From Agilicoccus flavus (GTDB lineage: Bacteria; Actinomycetota; Actinomycetes; Actinomycetales; Dermatophilaceae), in NCBI RefSeq assembly GCF_014857905.1, contig NZ_JACYXE010000001.1, positions 1 through 64,000 on the forward strand: a stretch of 64,000 nt of DNA, given 5' to 3'. The position numbers and the translations under genes are program-made. The notes beneath the pieces were generated by a model that saw nothing but the letters and a program-made list of their open reading frames with translations, was not told the DNA's origin and did not search any database. Below are positions 35,171 to 41,417 of the stretch, piece by piece. How positions within the stretch are numbered: the first letter of the stretch is position 1; each line of letters begins with the position of its first letter.

Positions 35171-36390
35171 GGGCCGAGACGGCGCGGGCCGGCGTCGAGC
35201 CCCAGCAGCGCCGCGAGCATCCCCCAGCCCGGCTCCACCGCGCCCGGCGGCGCGCCGTCCGGGCGGGCGCCCAGGGGTCCGTCCGCCCCGCCGCCCCCGC
35301 CGCCGCCGGGGTCCAGGGCCGCCCACCCCTCGCGGGGCCGGAGCAGGGCCGGGCGGGCCGCGAGATCGCCCCGGTCGGCGTCGAGGACCCAGACCCCGTC
35401 GACGACGCGCTGCGCCCCGACGCGTCGGACGTGGACGACCACGCTCAGGGCCGTGCGCAGCTGCGCCCGCGTGGCGGTCGGACTCATCCCGGCGAGCGCG
35501 CCGAGGGCCTCGAACCGGGCGACGACGTCCCCGCCGGTGTTGGCGTGGATCGTGCCGCACCCGCCCTCGTGCCCCGTGTTGAGGGCGGTGAGCATGTCGC
35601 GGACCTCCGGCCCGCGCACCTCCCCGAGGGCCAGCCGGTCGGGCCGCATCCGCAGGCACTGGCGGACGAGGACGACGAGGTCGACCCCACCGCGCCCCTC
35701 GACGTTGGCGGGACGCCCCTGCAGGTGGACGACGTGCGGGTGGTCGACGGCCAGCTCGCGGACGTCCTCGACGAGGACGATCCGCTCGTGGGCGGGGACG
35801 AGCCCCAGCAGGGCCGCCAGCAGGGTCGACTTGCCCGCCCCGGTGCCGCCGCTGACGACGTAGGACACCTTGGCGGCGACGAGGGCCCGCAGGACGGCCA
35901 GCCAGGCCGGCGGCGCCAGGCCGAGGGCGCCGAGCCGGTCGAGGTCGGCCGCGCCGTGCCGCGGGATGCGCAGGCTCACGTGGGCCCCACCCTCGACCAA
36001 CGGTGGGAGGAGCGCGTGCAGGCGGATCCCGCCGGGCAGGAGGCCGTCGACGTAGGGGCACGCGTCGTCGAGTCGCCGCTCGGCGAGCCCGGCGAGGCGG
36101 ACCGCGAGCCGGCGCGCCTGCGCATCGTCGAGTGGCGCGACGTGGGCCGGCTCGAGCCCGGCCCCGCGGTCGACCCAGACGCCGCCGGCGCCGTTGACGA
36201 GGACGTCGGTGACCCGACGGTCGGCGAGCAGCGGGTCGAGCGGACCGGCCCCGAGGACCTGGGCGTGCAGGTCGGCGCGGGCGAGGCGGTAACCGTCCGC
36301 GTCGGCCGGGCCGGCGGCTGCGAGGGCGTCGACGCGCCGCGGCGTGGGCGGGCGACCGGCCCGGATGTGTTCCCACACGGCGGAGCTCAC
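35167..36390 (-). CDS. tadA: pilus assembly ATPase TadA (CpaF family)
   Basis: This 407-residue secretion ATPase powers Tad pilus assembly. The N-terminal domain (about 1-160) contains DRRVTDVLVNGAGGVWVDR. The core has Walker A VSGGTGAGKSTLLAALLG, the Asp box ERIVLVEDVREL, and Walker B/His box RMRPDRLALGEVRG and GHEGGCGTIHAN. The C-terminal 60 residues are Gly/Pro-rich and not conserved. A good GGGAGG precedes the GTG, and the ssd stop overlaps this start. Its closest group is the 'helicase/secretion neighbourhood ATPase'. Confidence 0.93.
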   Translation of the reverse strand: MSSAVWEHIRAGRPPTPRRVDALAAAGPADADGYRLARADLHAQVLGAGPLDPLLADRRVTDVLVNGAGGVWVDRGAGLEPAHVAPLDDAQARRLAVRLAGLAERRLDDACPYVDGLLPGGIRLHALLPPLVEGGAHVSLRIPRHGAADLDRLGALGLAPPAWLAVLRALVAAKVSYVVSGGTGAGKSTLLAALLGLVPAHERIVLVEDVRELAVDHPHVVHLQGRPANVEGRGGVDLVVLVRQCLRMRPDRLALGEVRGPEVRDMLTALNTGHEGGCGTIHANTGGDVVARFEALGALAGMSPTATRAQLRTALSVVVHVRRVGAQRVVDGVWVLDADRGDLAARPALLRPREGWAALDPGGGGGGGADGPLGARPDGAPPGAVEPGWGMLAALLGLDAGPRRLGP

Positions 36391-37184
36391 GCCGACCTCC
36401 CGCGACGCACCGCGGCCGGGGCCGGTGCACGGCCGACGAGCTCGCGAGGCCTGCCGCGGGTCCGGCGGCCCCGGGGTCGCCCGTACAGGCGGTCGATCCC
36501 CTGCCCGGCCGCGGCCGCGGCCCGGCCCCGGCGCCCCGGCGGGGACCCGTGGGCCAGGTCCGTCGCCACGCGAGGGTCGTGCGGCCACGCGAGCAGCAGC
36601 GGCATGTCGAGGGCAGAGGCCACCGCCTCGGCGAGGTCGTCGCCGCCGCGCGGCACGGCCTGGGCCAGCCACCAGCGGTCGACGTGATCGTCGAGGGCGG
36701 CGTGGACGGTGCTCGCGGCGGCCAGCGCGGTCGGGGTGTCGCCCACGAGGAGGACGACGTCGTCGAGGCGCGGCAACAGCGCCGGCAGCTCGGGATCGCC
36801 CGGCGGCGGCAGGTCGACGACGACGAGGTCGACCCGGGGCCGCAGGGACTCGAACACGAGGTCCCACGCCTCGCCCGAGGGGGTGGCGACGGCGGCGCGT
36901 GGGAACGAGAGCACCGCGACGTCGCCCACCCGGGGCAGGCGGTCGACCAGGGCGGCGCCCGCCAGGCCGGGACGCTGCTCGCCGCAGGTGACGAGGTCAC
37001 GCCAGCCGAGCCCGGCGGCGTGATCGAGTCCGAAGACGACGTCGACACCGCCCCCGAGGGGATCGGCATCGACGCACGCGGCGGCGCCCCAATCGGTGAA
37101 ACGGGTCGCGAGGCAGGCGGCGAGGGTGGAGGTCCCGACGCCGCCGGACGCGCCGACGACCCCGAGTGTGCGAGCGAGAGCCAT
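36387..37184 (-). CDS. CpaE/Ssd-like septum-site-determining ATPase homologue
   Basis: This 265-residue MinD/ParA-superfamily protein is linked in actinobacteria to localising the Tad machinery and to septum effects (Ssd). The P-loop is deviant, LGVVGASGGVGTSTLAACLA, without the Lys of the KGGxGK motif, as in other CpaE/Ssd proteins. VDADPLGGGVDVVFGL and LVVVDLPPPGDPEL follow. Family members are usually 320-370 residues with an extra N-terminal domain. Here the P-loop starts about 9 residues in, so that domain is missing or the true start is upstream. The upstream frame is open to 37532 but crosses two hairpins. First gene of the tad operon. Confidence 0.82.
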   Translation of the reverse strand: MALARTLGVVGASGGVGTSTLAACLATRFTDWGAAACVDADPLGGGVDVVFGLDHAAGLGWRDLVTCGEQRPGLAGAALVDRLPRVGDVAVLSFPRAAVATPSGEAWDLVFESLRPRVDLVVVDLPPPGDPELPALLPRLDDVVLLVGDTPTALAAASTVHAALDDHVDRWWLAQAVPRGGDDLAEAVASALDMPLLLAWPHDPRVATDLAHGSPPGRRGRAAAAAGQGIDRLYGRPRGRRTRGRPRELVGRAPAPAAVRRGRSA

Positions 37185-37853
37185 GCCGCCCACCGTCCCC
37201 GGCCCGTCCCGCGCCGGGCGGCGACGGCGATCGCGGGCGGTGGACACCCGCCGGGTGGACGCGCACGGCGACGGGCTGTGGAGGGGGCCGAGCGCCCTCC
37301 ACGCGGGAGGTGAACGGCGGGAGAATGAGGGTGGCCCCCGCTGGGGGGACAGCGGGGGCCACCAAACGCGCCAAGCCCCGGGGGGGAGGAGCTGGTGCGC
37401 CGCGCTCGACCCGTAGGGAGCGCTGAGACCAATCATGTAGGTCGGTCGCCCGATACGCAAACGCCCCCACCGGCCCACGGGCCGTGTCGTCGGACGAGCG
37501 TCCGGGTCGACAAGGACACCTTCCTTGCCCATGGGTGCAGCACAGGCCTGTGAGCAGCGATGATGACGAGACCGAGGCGGCGTTGCCCACGCGGATCCGC
37601 GCTCGAAGACTCCGTCCGCCCGAAAAGTTTGCGCAAAACGACGCGCCGTCGGGGCCCCTCACGCGACACGCCGTCTCGACAGGACATGGGCCGGGTCGCC
37701 GTCGCGTGACAGGGATGTCCCGACGAGGACGGTGCCAAACGGTCGGCGCGTACCCCCCCACCCGAGCGCACCGCTGCGCCACGGCGCCCCTGCCTCCCGT
37801 CGCGGCCCGCGGACCACGCCCGCCGTGCCGGTCACCCGGTGAGGCGGGGCCGG
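37185..37853. other. 669-base non-coding region upstream of the tad operon
   Basis: It holds two hairpins: GTGGAGGG/CCCTCCAC (37278-37302) and a perfect 14-bp repeat GGTGGCCCCCGCTG/CAGCGGGGGCCACC (37330-37363). It also has a 10-bp palindrome, TTTGCGCAAA (37628-37637), in an AT-richer patch, and several short runs. Open frames across it have poor composition. It probably contains the tad promoter and leader, and possibly a terminator for the Fic-like gene at the far end. Confidence 0.5.
37330..37363. terminator. perfect 14-bp inverted repeat in the tad leader
   Basis: GGTGGCCCCCGCTG (37330-37343) and CAGCGGGGGCCACC (37350-37363) are exact reverse complements with a 6-base loop. There is no U-tract on either strand. 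Sitting about 150 bases before the ssd start on the minus strand, it could terminate or attenuate transcription entering the tad operon. Confidence 0.5.
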
Positions 37854-38708
37854 TCAGCCCAGTCGGCCGGCGCGGACGGCGTCGGCGACACGGGTGCCCT
37901 CGTCGCAGCCGTCGACGACGGCCTGGCCGACGTGACGCACCCACAGGGCGACCCCGGGCCGCCCGCCGGAGCCGTAGGCCGACAGGGCGCCGAGGTAGGC
38001 GGTCGCGCCCGCGCGTCGGTGCCCGGCCTCGGGCACGGCGACGGCCGTGACGTCGAGTCCGCGCCCGACGAGGACCGCACGCTCGACCGCGCGGGCCACG
38101 AGTCCGTTGCCGGCGGTGAACGGCCGGGCGTGGGCGAGCTCGGCGTGCACGAGGGCCGCGGCGACGAGGGCGGGCACGTCGTCCGCGCGCAGCAGGGCGA
38201 GCACGCCGTCGAGCCGCGCGCTCAGCGCCGGGCCGCCGTCGGGGGCCGGCCCGAGGTCGACGAACTCCGCGCACCCCTGCCCCGGCCCGCGCGGGCGGCC
38301 CAGGGAGTCCGGCGCGGCGAGGTCGGCGCCCGCGGCCAGGTGCAGCCGGGCGAGCGCCCGCAGGGGGGCCCGCGAGACGTCGGAGGTCAGCCGGTCCGCC
38401 TCGAGCGTGGCCCGGACGGCCCCGCGCAGTGTCGGCAGCACTCCGGTGAGCGGGTCTGGCCAGGCGGCCGCACCGATGACGAGATCGCGGACGATCGCCA
38501 CGTCGCTGCGGGCGCCGTCGAGCTCCGCGCTCGCGTGGGCCCCCCGCACACGCGATTCCGCGGCCGCCTCCGGGGTCCGGCGGCGCAGCCCCTCGTGCCA
38601 CCGCAGGGAGGTCGCGGCCTCGCGGGCCGCGTCGGCCGCCGCGGCGACCTCCGGCCACCCTGCGACGACGCGCGCGGCCGCGACGAACTCGGACCCGCGC
38701 TGCGACAC
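37854..38708 (-). CDS. Fic-fold protein with degenerate catalytic motif
   Basis: This 284-residue all-helical protein matches Fido/Fic proteins at two places. SAELDG (60-65) resembles the inhibitory-helix motif (S/T)xxxE(G/N), with Asp for Glu. RPFTAGNGLVAR (195-206) aligns with HPFx(D/E)GNGRxxR. Three key residues differ: catalytic His is Arg195, the metal-binding acid is Ala199, and the first Arg is Leu203. Normal AMP transfer is therefore unlikely. Homologues beside actinobacterial tad genes are often labelled 'oxidoreductase', which this sequence does not support. The GTG start is 6 bases behind TAGGCT, a leaderless promoter back to back with that of the divergent kinase. Confidence 0.72.
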   Translation of the reverse strand: MSQRGSEFVAAARVVAGWPEVAAAADAAREAATSLRWHEGLRRRTPEAAAESRVRGAHASAELDGARSDVAIVRDLVIGAAAWPDPLTGVLPTLRGAVRATLEADRLTSDVSRAPLRALARLHLAAGADLAAPDSLGRPRGPGQGCAEFVDLGPAPDGGPALSARLDGVLALLRADDVPALVAAALVHAELAHARPFTAGNGLVARAVERAVLVGRGLDVTAVAVPEAGHRRAGATAYLGALSAYGSGGRPGVALWVRHVGQAVVDGCDEGTRVADAVRAGRLG

Positions 38709-38714
38709 GCCCGC

Positions 38715-38724
38715 AGCCTACATT
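38715..38724. promoter_or_regulatory. overlapping divergent -10 boxes for two leaderless genes
   Basis: On the minus strand TAGGCT (38720-38715) ends 6 bases before the Fic-like GTG at 38708. On the plus strand TACATT (38719-38724) ends 6 bases before the kinase ATG at 38731. The two boxes share two bases, and the start codons are only 22 bases apart. No clear -35 boxes were found. Confidence 0.6.
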
Positions 38725-38730
38725 CGAGCC

Positions 38731-39942
38731 ATGCTCACCCTGCCGCTCGACGTGCCCGTCGGGGTCCTCGGGGGTGTTCTCGTGACCATCGCGGTGCTGT
38801 CGTGGCTGCTCGTGCGGGGCCTGCACCGCCGGCGCGCCCCTATGACCTCGGTCGCCACGAGCGTGACGTACCAGGCGCTCTCGACGACCTCCCACGCCGC
38901 GCGGCACCTGCGCGACGGCCTCACCGCCCCCGCGGCGGCGCGGGCCGCGCGGGACCTGCGCCCCCTGCTCGGCGTGGAGGCGGTGGCGTTCGTCGACTCG
39001 GGCGGCCCGCTCGCGTGGGAGGGCGAGGGCGATCACCACGGTGAGCAGCTCGCGCGCCACTCGGAGGAGGTGCTCGCCACCGGTCGCACGGTGCGCCTCG
39101 ACCACCGCGCCCTCGCCTGCGCCGACCCCGACTGCCCGATCGACGACGCGATCCTCGCCCCGATCGTCTGCGACGACCGCGTCGTCGCCGCCCTGGGCTC
39201 GTACTCCCGCCACGTCTCGGCGGACCTCGTCCTCGCCACCGAGGCGGTGGCCGGGTGGGTGTCGACGCAGGTCGAGCTCGCCGAGCTGGGCCGCGAACGC
39301 AGCCGCGCCGTCGAGGCGGAGCTGCGGGCCCTGCGCGCCCAGATCAGCCCGCACTTCGTGTACAACTCACTCGCCGCCATCGCCTCGTACGTGCGCACCG
39401 ACCCGGAACGGGCCCGGGAGCTGCTGCTCGAGTTCGCCGACTTCACCCGCTACTCCCTGCGCGGCTCCGAGCAGTTCGCCACCCTCGCGGACGAGCTCGT
39501 CAACATCGAGCGCTACCTGACCCTCGAGCAGGCGCGGTTCGGCGACCGGCTCGAGGTCGTGCTGCTCGTCGCCCCCGAGGCGTTGACGGTCTCGCTGCCC
39601 ACCCTCGCCGTCCAGCCCCTCGTCGAGAACGCCGTCCAGCACGGCATCGAGGCCAAGGTGGACCCGGGCACCATCACCATCACCGCGATCGACCGGGGCA
39701 CCGAGGTCGAGATCGCCATCGAGGACGACGGGGTCGGCGCCGACCCGCAGGCGGTGCGCCACGTGCTCGCCGGCACGGGCTCCCGCGACCACGTGGGGCT
39801 GGCCAACGTCGACGTCCGCCTCCGGCAGACGTACGGGGACGCGTACGGCCTCGTCGTCGAGACCGCCCCGGGGGCCGGCACGCGCGTGAGCTTCCGCGTC
39901 CCCAAGTTCTCGGTGCGCACCCACGGGCTGCCCGTAACCTGA
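38731..39942 (+). CDS. LytS-type sensor histidine kinase
   Basis: This 403-residue kinase is of the LytS/YpdA class. One membrane helix (about 9-30) is followed by a GAF-like sensor domain (about 45-185) holding several Cys (ACADPDC and IVCDD). The His_kinase domain has LRAQISPHFVYNSLAAI (phospho-His in SPHF), and a HATPase domain has LVENAVQHGIEAK and DHVGLANVDVRLR. It lacks the multi-helix membrane sensor of BtsS/LytS, so sensing may be cytoplasmic, possibly redox or metabolite through the Cys-bearing GAF. The stop overlaps the regulator start (TGATG). Confidence 0.88.
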   Translation: MLTLPLDVPVGVLGGVLVTIAVLSWLLVRGLHRRRAPMTSVATSVTYQALSTTSHAARHLRDGLTAPAAARAARDLRPLLGVEAVAFVDSGGPLAWEGEGDHHGEQLARHSEEVLATGRTVRLDHRALACADPDCPIDDAILAPIVCDDRVVAALGSYSRHVSADLVLATEAVAGWVSTQVELAELGRERSRAVEAELRALRAQISPHFVYNSLAAIASYVRTDPERARELLLEFADFTRYSLRGSEQFATLADELVNIERYLTLEQARFGDRLEVVLLVAPEALTVSLPTLAVQPLVENAVQHGIEAKVDPGTITITAIDRGTEVEIAIEDDGVGADPQAVRHVLAGTGSRDHVGLANVDVRLRQTYGDAYGLVVETAPGAGTRVSFRVPKFSVRTHGLPVT

Positions 39943-40775
39943 TGGACGTGTCCGCCTCCTCCGCGCCGCAGTCGTCGCGGCCGGCCGCAGCTCCCGCCGC
40001 CGGCGCCCCGCGGCCGGTCGGGCTGCGCGCCCTCGTCGTCGACGACGAGCGACCGGCGCTGTCGGAGCTCGCCTGGCTGCTCGACCAGGACGACCGGATC
40101 GCGCAGGTCCGCACGGCCTCCAGCGGCGCCGAGGCGCTGCGCCGGCTCGACGCCGCCCCGGCCGACGTCGTCTTCTGCGACATCAAGATGCCCGGCCTCG
40201 ACGGCATGGATCTCGCGCGGGTGCTCTCGCGCTTCGCGGAGCGGCCCCAGATCGTCTTCGTCACGGCCTTCGAGGAGCACGCGCTCGACGCCTTCGAGGT
40301 GTGGGCCACCGACTACGTCGTCAAGCCCGTCCGCCCGGCCCGGCTCGCCGAGAGCGTCCGCAAGGTCGTCGCGCTCACCGAGCGGCACGCCCCGACCGTC
40401 CCGTCCGCCGAGTCGGCCTCCGACCCCGACCAGGACGAGACGATCCCCGTCGAGCTGGGCGGCGTCACCTCCTTCGTCCACCGCTCGCAGGTGCGCTACG
40501 TGCAGGCCCACGGCGACTACACGCGACTGCACACCCGCGACGGCTCCCACCTCGTCCGGCTCTCGCTCAGCCACCTCGAGGAGCGGTGGTCCGAGCACGG
40601 TTTCGTCCGCATCCACCGCAGCACGCTCGTGGCGCTCGCCGCGATCACGCAGGTCCGCCTCGAGGAGGGGCGGCGCATCGTCGTCCTCGACGACATCGAG
40701 CTCCAGGTGAGCCGGCGCCACTCCCGCGAGCTGCGCGACCGGCTCCTGCGCCTGCCCGGACGGCGGCCGCGATGA
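39942..40775 (+). CDS. LytTR-family response regulator
   Basis: This 277-residue regulator has an N-terminal tail of about 27 residues, then a receiver domain with VVDDERPALSELAWLL, phospho-Asp in VFCDIKMPGLDG, and DYVVKPVRP. The C-terminal LytTR DNA-binding domain (about 170-272) includes VQAHGDYTRLHTRDGSHLV and FVRIHRSTLVAL. It is translated with its kinase and followed by transporter genes, so it probably controls uptake of the substrate its kinase senses, as BtsR and YpdB do in Escherichia coli for carboxylates. An ATGA at the stop opens a tiny frame leading to the next gene. Confidence 0.9.
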   Translation: MDVSASSAPQSSRPAAAPAAGAPRPVGLRALVVDDERPALSELAWLLDQDDRIAQVRTASSGAEALRRLDAAPADVVFCDIKMPGLDGMDLARVLSRFAERPQIVFVTAFEEHALDAFEVWATDYVVKPVRPARLAESVRKVVALTERHAPTVPSAESASDPDQDETIPVELGGVTSFVHRSQVRYVQAHGDYTRLHTRDGSHLVRLSLSHLEERWSEHGFVRIHRSTLVALAAITQVRLEEGRRIVVLDDIELQVSRRHSRELRDRLLRLPGRRPR

Positions 40776-40819
40776 CACCCGGCACCCCCGCCGCGCCGGC
40801 CGCGGGCCCGGCCGCGTGA
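40772..40819 (+). CDS. candidate 15-residue coupling ORF
   Basis: ATG at 40772 overlaps the response-regulator stop (ATGA). The frame runs 15 codons (MTPGTPAAPAAGPAA), and its TGA overlaps the next gene's GTG (GTGA). Its only likely purpose is to carry terminating ribosomes across the gap. It could be chance; the composition is ordinary for this genome. Confidence 0.25.
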   Translation: MTPGTPAAPAAGPAA

Positions 40820-41349
40820 GCGTCCCCGGGCCGCTGGGGCCCGACGCGTCGGGGACCGGGGCCGACGGCGACGTGGGCCGGGTCGGCGGGGTCACCGGGA
40901 TCGACGACGTCCGCGGGGTCGACGAGATCGACGACATCGGCAGGGTCGACGAGATCGACGACGTCGACGCGGTCGGCGGGTCCCCGGCGCCCCGGCGCGT
41001 CCGGGTGACCTCCCCGCGGCACGGCGCCGCCGACCGGCCCGTGGCGCGGCCGCGGGCGCACGAGATCGACGAGGAGACGGCGCTCGGCGAGGTCTACCTC
41101 GCGGCGCTCCTGCGCAGCCAGCGCCGCCTCGCGCTGCTCGTGCTCGGGCCCACGGTGCTGGCGACGCTCGCGTCGCTCGCCCTCGTCCTCGCGACGACGG
41201 CCGGGGACGACGGGGGCGTGTCTGTGGGCCTGGACTGGGTGCTCGTCGGCGTCGTCGGCTACCCCCTCATGTGGCTCGGCGCGTTCCTCTACGCCCGGGC
41301 GGCCGACCGCGTCGAGGACGAGTTCGTCGAGCTGCTGCGGCGCCGATGA
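40816..41349 (+). CDS. small membrane protein with acidic repeats, upstream of SSS symporter
   Basis: This 177-residue protein has a hydrophilic N-terminal half and two membrane helices (about 98-122 and 135-155). The N-terminal part contains three 9-residue acidic repeats, VTGIDDVRG, VDEIDDIGR and VDEIDDVDA. They are encoded by a 27-base tandem repeat (40891-40971). Its place directly before an SSS symporter, its two helices and its short Arg-rich end resemble DUF485 partner proteins, although the DUF485 motif is not obvious. The GTG start overlaps a mini-ORF stop; no good ribosome site is seen. Function unknown. Confidence 0.65.
   Translation: MSVPGPLGPDASGTGADGDVGRVGGVTGIDDVRGVDEIDDIGRVDEIDDVDAVGGSPAPRRVRVTSPRHGAADRPVARPRAHEIDEETALGEVYLAALLRSQRRLALLVLGPTVLATLASLALVLATTAGDDGGVSVGLDWVLVGVVGYPLMWLGAFLYARAADRVEDEFVELLRRR
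40891..40971 (+). repeat. 27-bp in-frame tandem repeat, three units
   Basis: Units start at 40891, 40918 and 40945. The last two share GTCGACGAGATCGACGAC and the first is diverged. The period is nine codons and encodes the acidic repeats of the small membrane protein. Confidence 0.75.
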
Positions 41350-41417
41350 GCCCGCGACGCCCACCGTGCCCGGCGGTTCCGCCGCGGCCCCTGGCCCTGC
41401 CGGTGGGTCGGCGATGA
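41346..41417 (+). CDS. candidate 23-residue coupling ORF
   Basis: ATG at 41346 overlaps the stop of the small membrane protein (ATGA). The frame runs 23 codons (starting MSPRRPPCPAVPP), and its TGA at 41415-41417 overlaps the symporter ATG at 41414 (ATGA). It is the second such bridge in a row. It could be chance. Confidence 0.25.
   Translation: MSPRRPPCPAVPPRPLALPVGRR

Noticed and set aside
37452-37500. GATACGCAAACGCC resembling the ACGCAAAGCC core of a GEMM cyclic-di-GMP riboswitch on the plus strand
   Set aside because: The second conserved segment (GGGCAAACC) is absent and no plus-strand gene follows within 1.2 kb.
37433-37771. Open frame of 112 codons on the minus strand in the gap before the tad operon
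   Set aside because: It lacks a ribosome site and any recognisable motif, and its residue use is like that of shadow frames in this G/C-rich DNA.
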